Positions 1-7,985 of a DNA stretch of 64,000 nucleotides are shown in pieces. The stretch spans positions 186,001 through 250,000 of the forward strand of contig NZ_LMUS01000001.1 of the NCBI RefSeq assembly GCF_009765835.1, given 5' to 3'. A model generated the notes under the pieces. That model worked only from the letters and a program-made list of their open reading frames with translations. It ran no database searches and had not been told where the DNA came from. Source of the stretch: Granulicella sp. L56. GTDB taxonomy: Bacteria > Acidobacteriota > Terriglobia > Terriglobales > Acidobacteriaceae. A program made the position numbers and the translations under genes. The stretch's first letter is position 1. Each line of letters opens with the position of its first letter.

Positions 1-857
1 CGGTCGTAGCCGTAAAAGTCAGTTACAGCGGAGCCGGTAGGCGCATACACAATGCCGCGCGTCTCATCGAGCGACATGCCCGCCCAATTATTCGCTGCGC
101 CGGTAACCTTCCATGCTTCCTTCGGCCACGTCTCGTAACCGTATTCGCCCGGATGAGGAATGGTGTGGAAACTCCAGCGAAGTGCGCCGGTATGGACATC
201 GAACGCACGAATGTCGCCATGCAGTGCAGGCTCCTCCTCCGGCGCACGAAAGCCGACGATGATCATGTCCTTGAAGATCAAACCCGGAGTAGTAGGAGCG
301 AGATATATGCCTGAGTAGTCGCCATCGGTCAGGCCCCGGCGAAGATCGATCTTGCCCTGATCTCCAAAGGCCAAAATGGGCTTCCCTGTCGCCGGATCAA
401 GCGCATAGAGATTGGTGAGAGCGCCTGCGAACAGGATGCTCTCCTTGCCATCGGTCCAATAACTGAGTCCGCGAGTGGGCTGACCTCCGGGCGTCCCCGT
501 AGAAAAGGTCCAGATCACCTTGCCCGTTGCGCCATCGAACGCAATCACTTTCTGCGATGGGGTGTATGCATAGAGCGTCCGGCCGATCACCAGAGGATTC
601 GTCTGCAGCCCACCCTCTTCGTGTGTATCGAATGTCCAGGCGACTTTCAATCGATGCACGTTCGAGCGGTTGATCTGCGTCAAGGGCGAATAGTGGTCTC
701 CATTTACCCCGCCGTTGTAGACAGGCCAATCTCGCGCTGTACCTTCAGCTCCTCGACTTGCGGCGACAACCACATTGGCATGTCTTGTCTGCACCTGCCA
801 AAGCGTCACGCCGAACAGAGTAAACGCAACGACAGCAGCCCAACCCCCAATTCGCAT
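1..857 (-). CDS. PQQ-dependent quinoprotein dehydrogenase (glucose dehydrogenase-like), 3' end cut by window
   Basis: About 285 N-terminal residues are present and the reading frame runs off the left edge. The start ATG (855-857) is followed by a hydrophobic stretch (GGWAAVVAFTLFGVTLW), read as one export signal or membrane anchor. The mature start DWPVYNGGVNGDHYSPLTQI and later blades (VIAFDGATGKVIWTF, IRAFDVHTGALRWSFHTIP) are typical of the eight-bladed PQQ propeller of quinoprotein glucose or alcohol dehydrogenases. Such enzymes oxidise sugars or alcohols in the periplasm and pass electrons to the quinone pool. Only one membrane segment is seen, unlike the five-segment anchor of Escherichia coli Gcd, so it belongs to the single-anchor or soluble type. 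It lies 74 bp downstream of the ROK kinase on the same strand. The substrate cannot be assigned from the visible part. Confidence 0.85.
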   Translation of the reverse strand, partial: MRIGGWAAVVAFTLFGVTLWQVQTRHANVVVAASRGAEGTARDWPVYNGGVNGDHYSPLTQINRSNVHRLKVAWTFDTHEEGGLQTNPLVIGRTLYAYTPSQKVIAFDGATGKVIWTFSTGTPGGQPTRGLSYWTDGKESILFAGALTNLYALDPATGKPILAFGDQGKIDLRRGLTDGDYSGIYLAPTTPGLIFKDMIIVGFRAPEEEPALHGDIRAFDVHTGALRWSFHTIPHPGEYGYETWPKEAWKVTGAANNWAGMSLDETRGIVYAPTGSAVTDFYGYD

Positions 858-931
858 TCACACAATCCTTTATCGACCCCGAACGGTCTACGTCACCATA
901 ATCGCACTCTTGTGTCCTTGCAAATGGTCTG

Positions 932-1846
932 TCACTGATTCGGCCACAGCCACGCTGCTCCACGAACTCCGCTGGAGTCTCCAAATTTAGCCTGCACGAT
1001 TGGCGTCGCAACCTCTCGGCCAAACACATACCGAGGCAGTATCTTCGGCAGATTCCGATAAAGCTGCTGCACCTTCGACAACCCTCCACCAAAGACAAGC
1101 ACATCCGGATCCAGAAGATTGATGACATGGGCCAATCCCCGCGCCAATCGGTCCTCAAAGCGATTCACCGTAGCGACCGCATCCGAATCACCGGCCTCCG
1201 AAGCCGCCACAATCTCCCGCGTCGTCAGTTCCCTTCCGGTCACCCTCTTGTGGTCCTGCGCCACACCGGTCCCCGAGATCCACGTCTCCAGGCATCCTCG
1301 CTTCCCGCAGTAGCATGACGGCCCGGGCAGTTCCTCTGGGAGCATCCAAGGCAGAGGATTATGCCCCCATTCACCGGCGATTCCGTTCGGGCCATCGTGA
1401 ACGCGGCCGTTGATCGCGATGCCGCCGCCGCACCCCGTTCCCAAAATCACCCCAAAGACCAGTCGCTTCCCCGCCGCCGCGCCATCGGTCGCCTCCGAAA
1501 TAGCAAGACAGTTTGCATCATTGGCCACGCGCACCTCGCGCTCCAGCGCCGCACACAGATCGCGGTCGAGCGGCTTCCCATTCAGCCATGTCGAATTCGC
1601 GTTCTTCACCACTCCGGTTACACTCGAAACACAGCCGGGAATCCCCGCGCCCACCGTCGCTGTTCGACCCATCTCTCCTTCGATACGCTGGACGAGCGCA
1701 GCCATGGATGCAACCGTCGCATCATAGTTGCCCTGGGGAGTGTCGACCCGATGCCTGACCAACTCCCTTCCATCCTTTTCAATCGCCAGCGCTTCAATCT
1801 TGGTTCCGCCAAGATCGATGCCAATCCGCATCTCCAAATTTGCCAT
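932..1846 (-). CDS. ROK family sugar kinase (fructokinase / N-acetylhexosamine kinase type)
   Basis: A 304-residue cytoplasmic sugar kinase of the ROK family. The N-terminal phosphate-binding loop IGIDLGGTKIE, the active-site segment VANDANCLAISEA and the second glycine motif GVILGTGCGGGI are intact. The ROK zinc site is visible as CYCGKRGCLETWISGTG, with the E-x-G-H motif as EWGHNPLPW. Length and motif spacing match Mak-type fructokinases, but GlcNAc and glucose kinases share them, so the substrate is open. The start is ATG at 1846; an in-frame ATG five codons later (MRIGIDLGG) is equally possible. It reads toward the PQQ dehydrogenase and may be cotranscribed with it. Confidence 0.88.
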   Translation of the reverse strand: MANLEMRIGIDLGGTKIEALAIEKDGRELVRHRVDTPQGNYDATVASMAALVQRIEGEMGRTATVGAGIPGCVSSVTGVVKNANSTWLNGKPLDRDLCAALEREVRVANDANCLAISEATDGAAAGKRLVFGVILGTGCGGGIAINGRVHDGPNGIAGEWGHNPLPWMLPEELPGPSCYCGKRGCLETWISGTGVAQDHKRVTGRELTTREIVAASEAGDSDAVATVNRFEDRLARGLAHVINLLDPDVLVFGGGLSKVQQLYRNLPKILPRYVFGREVATPIVQAKFGDSSGVRGAAWLWPNQ

Positions 1847-2107
1847 GCCGCTCTAATCCCCCGACGTCCGCTCTTTCGTGCCTGTCATTAAATCTGCAAC
1901 TTAACACTACCCTCTCAACACGAGCGATGCCATCGCAGAAAAATTTATTCCTTGCGGCGATTTAATCCATAAAGTGTTAGCGTTTCCGTAGGCATGAAGC
2001 CGCAACATTATGGCAGCGGCATTCAATCATTCTCGCGTCGAACAAAAAATAAGAAAGGGTCATCGCCTTCCTTATTTTTAGTCATCGAACAAGAGTCAGG
2101 GTCATCT

Positions 2108-3772
2108 ATGAAACATCTACTTCGCATCGGCATCCTGCTTTTCACGACGACACTTCTTGCCGGCAGCGCAAATCCTCAGCCATCTGGCTCCGATGCAGCT
2201 TCGAACGCCAAAATACTGAGCTACATTCATAACAGTTGGGACAGCCTCTCTCGTTCCATGTCTGACTGCAAATCGCTGGTCGATCCTAAAATAACGACAG
2301 CTCCGGTGCTCTACCTTCCCGCGGGCCTCGCAACGCCGGCGCCCGTAACCGCCGCGCAGAAGCTCTGCAACATCGAGGTACGCAGGCTGCCGCGCAAGAT
2401 CAATCACATGGGTGATATCAAGGTCAGCGAGATCCCGAAAGAGGGCCTTCTCTATCTCCCCAATCGCTACGTCGTCCCTGGCGGACGCTTCAACGAGATG
2501 TACGGTTGGGACAGCTACTTCATTATCCTCGGCCTCGTGCATGACAATCGCTCCGACCTCGCTCGCGGCATGGTCGAAAATTTCTTCTACGAGATCGAAA
2601 ACTACGGCGCTATCCTCAACGCCAACCGCACCTACTTTTTCACCCGCTCGCAGCCGCCATTTCTCACGTCCATGATCCGCGAGGTCTACGAGCATCCCGA
2701 CGGCAAGCCTCTCTCAAAGGAATGGCTCGCCAAAGCCTACGGTTATGCGCAGCGTGATTATTCGCTGTGGACATCACCCATCCATCGCGCAGGCGACACC
2801 GGCCTCGCCCGTTACAAAGATATCGGCGAAGGTCCCGTACCCGAGATGGCCGACGACAGCGACTACTACCCCAACGTCATCCGCTGGCTGCTCGCGCATC
2901 CTGACCTTCACACCGAATACCTCATCGATGCTCCCGAACACCCGACCGCATCCCAAGCCATAGCCCTTGCAAAGACCAGCTGCGACATCACCGCGTCCAA
3001 AGTCTGCGCTCGCGCCTATTACAAAGGCCATCGCCTCACCAGCGCCTTTTACAGCGGCGACCGCGCCATGCGTGAGTCCGGCTTCGACACCAGCTTCCGC
3101 TTCGGTGCATTCAGCGGCTCGACCGACGATTACGCGCCTGTCTGCCTCAATAGTCTCCTCTATAAATACGAACGCGATATGGCCCACTTCGCCACCTTGC
3201 TGGGCCGCACCGCAGAGGCTGCCGCATGGGAACGCCGCGCCGCAACTCGACGCGATGCTATCAATAAATATCTCTGGAATCCCACAGCAGGCATGTTCTA
3301 CGACTACGACTTCTCGACCCATCAACGCTCTACTTACAACTACATCACGGCCTTCTATCCGCTCTGGGCCGGACTCGCCACCCCCCGGCAAGCCGCGACG
3401 ATGGACCATCATCTCTCACTCTTCGAGCACACCGGCGGCCTCGCCATGAGCGACAACGAGTCCGGCGTCCAATGGGATCTCCCCTTCGGCTGGGCGCCAA
3501 CGAACTGGCTCGCAGTCAAAGGCCTCGCACAGTACGGCTTCACCAGCGATGCCTCACGCGCAGCGAGTGAACTTTCGCAGACCGTCCTGCAAAACTTTCT
3601 GCACGACGGCACCATCCGTGAAAAGTACAACGTGGTCAGCGGCTCTGCCAACGTAAACGTCGCCGCAGGCTACACGAGCAACGCGGTAGGCTTCGGCTGG
3701 ACCAACGGCGTCTACGTGCAAATGAGCGACCTTATCTCCCACTCAAAAAAGAAGGCTAAAGCAAGTCACTAA
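2108..3772 (+). CDS. treA: Periplasmic trehalase, GH37
   Basis: Hydrolyses trehalose to two glucose units. Both GH37 signatures are present: PGGRFNEMYGWDSYF near residues 126-141 and QWDLPFGWAPTNW near residues 453-466. A glycine-rich stretch (TSNAVGFGWTNGVY) closes the C-terminus, as in TreA. The start at 2108 is preferred because it begins a clean signal peptide (MKHLLRIGILLFTTTLLAGSA). The frame is open upstream to 1994, but that extension is charged and would bury the signal. The 554-residue product is the usual length of bacterial secreted trehalases. It is transcribed away from the ROK kinase across a 261-bp divergent spacer. Confidence 0.93.
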   Translation: MKHLLRIGILLFTTTLLAGSANPQPSGSDAASNAKILSYIHNSWDSLSRSMSDCKSLVDPKITTAPVLYLPAGLATPAPVTAAQKLCNIEVRRLPRKINHMGDIKVSEIPKEGLLYLPNRYVVPGGRFNEMYGWDSYFIILGLVHDNRSDLARGMVENFFYEIENYGAILNANRTYFFTRSQPPFLTSMIREVYEHPDGKPLSKEWLAKAYGYAQRDYSLWTSPIHRAGDTGLARYKDIGEGPVPEMADDSDYYPNVIRWLLAHPDLHTEYLIDAPEHPTASQAIALAKTSCDITASKVCARAYYKGHRLTSAFYSGDRAMRESGFDTSFRFGAFSGSTDDYAPVCLNSLLYKYERDMAHFATLLGRTAEAAAWERRAATRRDAINKYLWNPTAGMFYDYDFSTHQRSTYNYITAFYPLWAGLATPRQAATMDHHLSLFEHTGGLAMSDNESGVQWDLPFGWAPTNWLAVKGLAQYGFTSDASRAASELSQTVLQNFLHDGTIREKYNVVSGSANVNVAAGYTSNAVGFGWTNGVYVQMSDLISHSKKKAKASH

Positions 3773-3804
3773 ATCCATCCGAGTGTGGCGCGAACCAACA
3801 GAGA

Positions 3805-3842
3805 AAAATCGGTGTCATCGGTGCAGATCGGTGTTAAGCCTT
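3805..3842 (+). repeat. Short interspersed repeat, ATCGGTG type
   Basis: This lies between the converging trehalase and ASADH-like genes. It contains three spaced copies of ATCGGTG followed by TTAAGCCTT. Closely similar strings occur at 9226-9260 and 17844-17884, both also between genes. The function is unknown. Confidence 0.5.
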
Positions 3843-3857
3843 AGCTTGAGCTCGCGC

Positions 3858-4910
3858 TTACTGCACCTTGCCCAGCGGACGCAACCGGCGCAGTTCCCCG
3901 GCACAGGCAATTGCATTCAAGGCCGCGAGCTTTAAATTATCCGCCGCCATCCAAAGCCAGAATCGCGACACGCCCTCGCTGCCAACATCTTCGCTGACAT
4001 GGACCATAATGTCTTCCTGTCCGGCTGCGCTCAAATTGCTCGGCGGATCAGATTCCCCACTCACGACATCGACGTGCTCGCCCACCAACGCAGCTTCTAT
4101 CTGTTCTGTCGTCACAGACTGCGCAACCTCCACCAGCACCGACATGGTATAGCTATGGAAGACCGGCGTCTGCACAAGCTGCAAGGCCAGCGGCGGCAGC
4201 GCTCCTGCTGAAAATTCTGCGTACTGATCGCGAATGCGCTTCTCCGCCACGGTCAGTTTCACCTTCGCAGCCTCACCCAGCGAAGGCAGCAGATTGAAGG
4301 CCACCTGCGCGTCATACTGTTCCCGTGGCAGCGTCTGAAACGACAGCAGGTTCACCGTCTGCTGATGCAGTTCATCCATCGCCAGCCGTCCATTCTCCGA
4401 CGCAGGCTCCAGCACGGTCGCTGCAACACTCTTCAGTGGCACCTTTGCCTGCAACCGCGCCGCCACCAGCGCCAGCATCACCGCCGCAGGATGTCCCGCG
4501 ACCACCGCAGGAGTATTAAGGTCCAACTCCGTTCCGCTCAACGGAGTCTTTGCCGCCAAGGCCTCCGCTACCCACGGGGCCCGCGCCAGAACATCTTTCT
4601 CTCCCTCCAGCGCATACGTCAGGTCGACGATGCTGGCACCGGCTCGTCGCGCGTCCTGCCAATATTTCTTTGTCACCTCGGCGCTGCCCGCAAAGAAGAC
4701 GAAGTCCATGTGGTCGAACGAAGAAGGCTCCAGCCGCTGAATAAACGAAGCCTCGTCGCCAGTCGCGGTTATCTGCCCAGCAGCTTCCTCTTCATCGAGC
4801 AACACAAAATCCGATGCCCCCAGCACAGACTCACCCAGTTCATCGCTCAACTCTTTTCCCACCAGCGACGACGCCCCGACAATGCCTATCCGATAAATTC
4901 CATTCGCCAT
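3858..4910 (-). CDS. Cysteine-less aspartate-semialdehyde dehydrogenase paralogue (Usg-like)
   Basis: The protein has an N-terminal dinucleotide-binding fold (IGIVGASSLVGKEL) and the Asd/ArgC dimerisation half. Landmarks include AFNLLPSLGEA, QTPVFHSYTMSVLVE and the C-terminal FWLWMAADNLKLAALNA. The catalytic Cys of true ASADH (NPNCST motif) should fall at VVAGHPAAVMLAL, where there is no cysteine. Escherichia coli Usg shows the same loss, so this is probably not an active dehydrogenase. The ATG at 4910 is preferred; a GTG at 4934 would add eight residues. It sits 58 bp behind pssA on the same strand, so it may be cotranscribed with the phosphatidylethanolamine genes. The true function is unknown. 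Confidence 0.8.
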   Translation of the reverse strand: MANGIYRIGIVGASSLVGKELSDELGESVLGASDFVLLDEEEAAGQITATGDEASFIQRLEPSSFDHMDFVFFAGSAEVTKKYWQDARRAGASIVDLTYALEGEKDVLARAPWVAEALAAKTPLSGTELDLNTPAVVAGHPAAVMLALVAARLQAKVPLKSVAATVLEPASENGRLAMDELHQQTVNLLSFQTLPREQYDAQVAFNLLPSLGEAAKVKLTVAEKRIRDQYAEFSAGALPPLALQLVQTPVFHSYTMSVLVEVAQSVTTEQIEAALVGEHVDVVSGESDPPSNLSAAGQEDIMVHVSEDVGSEGVSRFWLWMAADNLKLAALNAIACAGELRRLRPLGKVQ

Positions 4911-4968
4911 ATCTGCTCTGCAATCTTCTTTCACTAACTATTTTTCGAGAGCCGCAGCCACACATTCT

Positions 4969-5832
4969 CTACGATGCATCAACCGAGTGGTGCCGCCGTT
5001 CCCTGCTCCAGGAATAGGCCAGTCGCGCCACCACACCCGACACCAGGTAGCCCAGCGCGAGAATAATCAGCATGGACTCCGAGTAAAGCCACAGCAGCGC
5101 GATCAGCACTCCCACCACAGCCACCATCTGGAAGGGATGCCGGTTCCCGAGGCTGATCTCCTTGCCGCTCCAGAAGCGCCAACTGCTTACCATCAGAAAA
5201 CCCGTGAACGCAATCAGCCCGAGCCACAGAAAGGCCATTGACGGTCGATTGATCGGAGATCCGTTGAAGCAATGAATCACCGAGCAGATCACTCCCGCAC
5301 CCGCCGGAATCGGCATGCCTACAAAGTATTTTTGCCCCGGCCGCCCGGGATTGCGAGGCTGCGGGTTGATGCTGATATTGAATCGCGCCAACCTGCACGC
5401 ACCACAAATCAAAAACACAAAGCAGACGAAGACCCCAAGGTGAAGAAGCTGCTCGCGCAGGCCCGGATGCGACATCACCGGCAGCATCCGAAATCCCCAG
5501 ATATACGCCAGCAGGCTAGGAGCCACACCGAACGTAACCACATCGGCCAGCGAATCGAGCTCCTTGCCAAAGTCGCTGGTCGTGTTCGTCATCCGCGCAA
5601 TGCGTCCATCGAGCCCATCGAACAGGATGGCGAACCCAATGGCCAGCGCAGCATGGTCGAAGTGCACAGGGTCCCCCACGGTCCCCTGCACGCTCTGCGT
5701 AATCGCATAGAAACCAGCACCGATATTGCCCGCCGTGAACAGCGACGGCAGCACATACATACCACGGCTAGGCTGATGCCTCCTGCCGCTCGCCTCGATC
5801 CGCGTCCCCTCGGACGCCTCGTCTGCCATCAC
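4969..5832 (-). CDS. pssA: CDP-diacylglycerol-serine O-phosphatidyltransferase
   Basis: An integral membrane enzyme that makes phosphatidylserine from CDP-diacylglycerol and L-serine. The CDP-alcohol phosphotransferase motif D-G-x2-A-R-x8-G-x3-D-x3-D is read from FDGLDGRIARMTNTTSDFGK followed by ELDSLAD. The LFTAGNIGAGFYAI segment and about six to eight hydrophobic helices fit PssA type II. The ATG at 5832 overlaps the psd stop codon by four bases (ATGA), indicating translational coupling. The protein starts with a polar tail of about 27 residues before the first helix. Confidence 0.92.
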   Translation of the reverse strand: MMADEASEGTRIEASGRRHQPSRGMYVLPSLFTAGNIGAGFYAITQSVQGTVGDPVHFDHAALAIGFAILFDGLDGRIARMTNTTSDFGKELDSLADVVTFGVAPSLLAYIWGFRMLPVMSHPGLREQLLHLGVFVCFVFLICGACRLARFNISINPQPRNPGRPGQKYFVGMPIPAGAGVICSVIHCFNGSPINRPSMAFLWLGLIAFTGFLMVSSWRFWSGKEISLGNRHPFQMVAVVGVLIALLWLYSESMLIILALGYLVSGVVARLAYSWSRERRHHSVDAS

Positions 5833-6470
5833 GCCACCGTTGCTGTCAGGTTAGTTTGCGGAATCACAGCCAGCACCGAAGAACCGCCGCGCACCCGCAC
5901 GCCCGTCTTCACTCTCAACTCAGCCTCTGCGGGCAACAGAACATCCACCCGCGATCCAAACTTGATCAGGCCAACTCGCTGTCCGCGCTCCACGCGATCG
6001 CCCACCTTCACGTTGCACACGATGCGCCTCGCCAGCAGTCCCGCAATTTGCTTGAAGCTCACCGCATAGGCACCAGCATCGATCACGATGAGTGTCTGTT
6101 CGTTATGCAGCACGGACTCAGGCTTCATCGCATTCAAAAACTCGCCCTCGCGATACTCCACCACCGTAACCGTCCCAGCCACCGGCGCGCGGTTCACATG
6201 CACGTCGAAGACATTCAGAAAGATGCTGAGCCGCAACTTGCTACCGGCCGTCGTCTCGATCCATTCCGCGGCGGTTACAAGGCCGTCTCCAGGCGAGACA
6301 ATCTGTCCCGGCTCCTGTGGAATCGTTCGGTTGGGGTCGCGGAAAAACCACAGAAAAAAGACCGCCAGCAGCACCGGAACCGCCACCAACACAAGCGGCA
6401 TCTTCAAATACCAGAGCACTGCTGCCACGACGCCGAGGCCTAACGCATAGAAGAATCCATCTCGAACCAT
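5829..6470 (-). CDS. psd: Phosphatidylserine decarboxylase proenzyme, short type
   Basis: Converts phosphatidylserine to phosphatidylethanolamine after self-cleavage that creates a pyruvoyl group. Two N-terminal membrane helices are followed by FFRDPNRTIP, SPGDGLVTAAE, the FLNVFDVHVNRAP core and the processing site FGSRVD, where cleavage would occur between Gly and Ser. At 213 residues it is the compact form common outside the gamma-proteobacteria. It is the first gene of a coupled psd-pssA pair and the product of PssA is its substrate. Confidence 0.92.
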   Translation of the reverse strand: MVRDGFFYALGLGVVAAVLWYLKMPLVLVAVPVLLAVFFLWFFRDPNRTIPQEPGQIVSPGDGLVTAAEWIETTAGSKLRLSIFLNVFDVHVNRAPVAGTVTVVEYREGEFLNAMKPESVLHNEQTLIVIDAGAYAVSFKQIAGLLARRIVCNVKVGDRVERGQRVGLIKFGSRVDVLLPAEAELRVKTGVRVRGGSSVLAVIPQTNLTATVA

Positions 6471-6548
6471 AAGTGACTCAATTATATAAGGCCACGCACA
6501 CCTTCACTCAGCGCCTGCTTCTGACCGCACACGATGCCGGCAAATCGC

Positions 6549-6779
6549 TCAGTGTTCAGAGACGCGGACGCCGGGACGCCTCAGCCGCTCCATCTCATCC
6601 TTCAAGCTTAGCTTTAACTTCTTCAGCCGTACCTCTTCCACCTTCTCGGCTTCGGTCAGAAACAGCTTTGCACGCAGCGTCTCCAGCCTGCGCGCATACA
6701 AACTATGTTCCTGCTCAAGCCTGTAAATGGATGGAATCGACGTGGACTCAGGTAGCTCCGTAAACTTGGCGGTCTGCAT
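6549..6779 (-). CDS. DUF465/YdcH-family small protein
   Basis: A 76-residue, strongly charged, probably helical protein. It carries the family pattern LEQEHSLYARRLETL and then VRLKKLKLSLKDEMERL (leucine-lysine heptads ending in LKDE). Family members are small coiled-coil proteins of unknown role. It lies between rimI and psd in the same direction with gaps of about 80 bp on each side, so it may be in the same transcript. Confidence 0.75.
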   Translation of the reverse strand: MQTAKFTELPESTSIPSIYRLEQEHSLYARRLETLRAKLFLTEAEKVEEVRLKKLKLSLKDEMERLRRPGVRVSEH

Positions 6780-6861
6780 GAATCAATACCTCCAGCATCA
6801 GACGACGGCTCACCGATTGGCCTAAACGCTACCACAGCCTCTCGCGGACATGCAAAGCAAC

Positions 6862-7332
6862 TTATGCACTTTCTAATAAGTCCAGTCGCATCAGCACCGC
6901 ATCGTCCACAGGCTCACTGTAATACCGTGGACGCTGACCCACCGGGGTAAACCCCAGTCCTCGATACAGTCCAATTGCCCCTCCACTCGCCGCCCTAACC
7001 TCCAACTCCAGCGCCCCCGCGCACTCTTCCCGACACCACGCAATTACAGCCCCGCAGAGTTCCCTCCCCACGCCCCCACGCCGCAGCCGCAGATCCACCG
7101 CGACACTCTCCAACTCCGCTAAATCCCCTGCGACCTTGCCCACCGCAAATCCAATCACCGCCCCATCCGCTGCAGCTACAAACAAGCGCCGCCGCACATA
7201 ATCGCCGGTACCGCCAATCGCCGCAGCATACTCCTCCTCACCCCAATGCGGAGCCTCCGCCGTAGCCCGTTCCAGCGCCATCACGGCAGCAAGATCGCCC
7301 ACCACCCCAGCCCGAACACAAAACCCGCTCAT
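6862..7332 (-). CDS. rimI: GNAT acetyltransferase, ribosomal protein S18-alanine N-acetyltransferase type
   Basis: A 156-residue GNAT domain with the acetyl-CoA loop LRLRRGGVGRELC (R/Q-x-x-G-x-G/A type), a preceding ELESVAVD strand and the C-terminal YRGLGFTPVGQRPRYY typical of RimI. RimI acetylates the N-terminus of ribosomal protein S18. The start overlaps the tsaB stop by four bases, and tsaB-rimI is a classic bacterial pair that supports the name. Peptide-substrate residues cannot be checked by eye, so a generic GNAT remains possible. Confidence 0.85.
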   Translation of the reverse strand: MSGFCVRAGVVGDLAAVMALERATAEAPHWGEEEYAAAIGGTGDYVRRRLFVAAADGAVIGFAVGKVAGDLAELESVAVDLRLRRGGVGRELCGAVIAWCREECAGALELEVRAASGGAIGLYRGLGFTPVGQRPRYYSEPVDDAVLMRLDLLESA

Positions 7333-7985
7333 CGCACCGCGCTCTTCGGCTTGGCAAAGATCTCCGCATCCGTTCGCCGCAGATAGTTCGCATCGAGCAA
7401 CGCAGCGTCGTCAAATCTCCCCGCCGCGGCCCGCTCCAGAGCGAACGGCAGCACATCCTGCGCCCGTGGCTCCGCGACCACTCGCGGCTGCAAATCCGCC
7501 AACGCCTCGGCGACTTTGGCCTCGCAGACAACCACCGTCCCCCCAGCCGCAGCGGCCAACACTTCCTCCCCTGTCAGCAGAGCCTCGCGCAGGCACTCGT
7601 GGCCCGCGTACTTCCCTAAATAAAACTCTCCCCGGCCAGCATCCAGCACCGCATAAACCACCTCGCCATCAGCAGAGGCAGCCAGCAACGCCAGTTGCGA
7701 AACGGCAATCAACGGCACACCTCCGGCCTCGCTCAAACCCTTCGCCGCGCTCAACCCAACGCGCACCCCAGTAAACGAACCCGGCCCATGGACGGCCACG
7801 ACTGCCGTCAAATCGCCCAGCCGCCAGCCAGAGGCCTCCATCACGCGCCGCACCGCAGGCACCAGCCGCTCCGAAGCCGTCCGCCCCGGCAACACCTCCA
7901 CCGCAACCACCGCATCGGCCAGCGAAGTATCCGCCAACGCAACGCTACCCTCACTCCCACATGTATCAATCAACAAAAAACGCAT
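7329..7985 (-). CDS. tsaB: tRNA N6-threonylcarbamoyladenosine complex subunit TsaB
   Basis: TsaB is the non-catalytic partner of TsaD in making t6A37 on ANN-decoding tRNAs. The N-terminal LLIDTCGSEGSVAL strand, VHGPGSFTGVRVGLSAAKGL (the family's most conserved block) and ISQLALLA-type segment (AVSQLALLAA) are all present. The product has 218 residues, the usual length. Its ATG (7985) shares one base with the stop of the upstream MeaB-epimerase gene, and its stop overlaps rimI, so the three genes form a compact operon. Confidence 0.92.
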   Translation of the reverse strand: MRFLLIDTCGSEGSVALADTSLADAVVAVEVLPGRTASERLVPAVRRVMEASGWRLGDLTAVVAVHGPGSFTGVRVGLSAAKGLSEAGGVPLIAVSQLALLAASADGEVVYAVLDAGRGEFYLGKYAGHECLREALLTGEEVLAAAAGGTVVVCEAKVAEALADLQPRVVAEPRAQDVLPFALERAAAGRFDDAALLDANYLRRTDAEIFAKPKSAVR

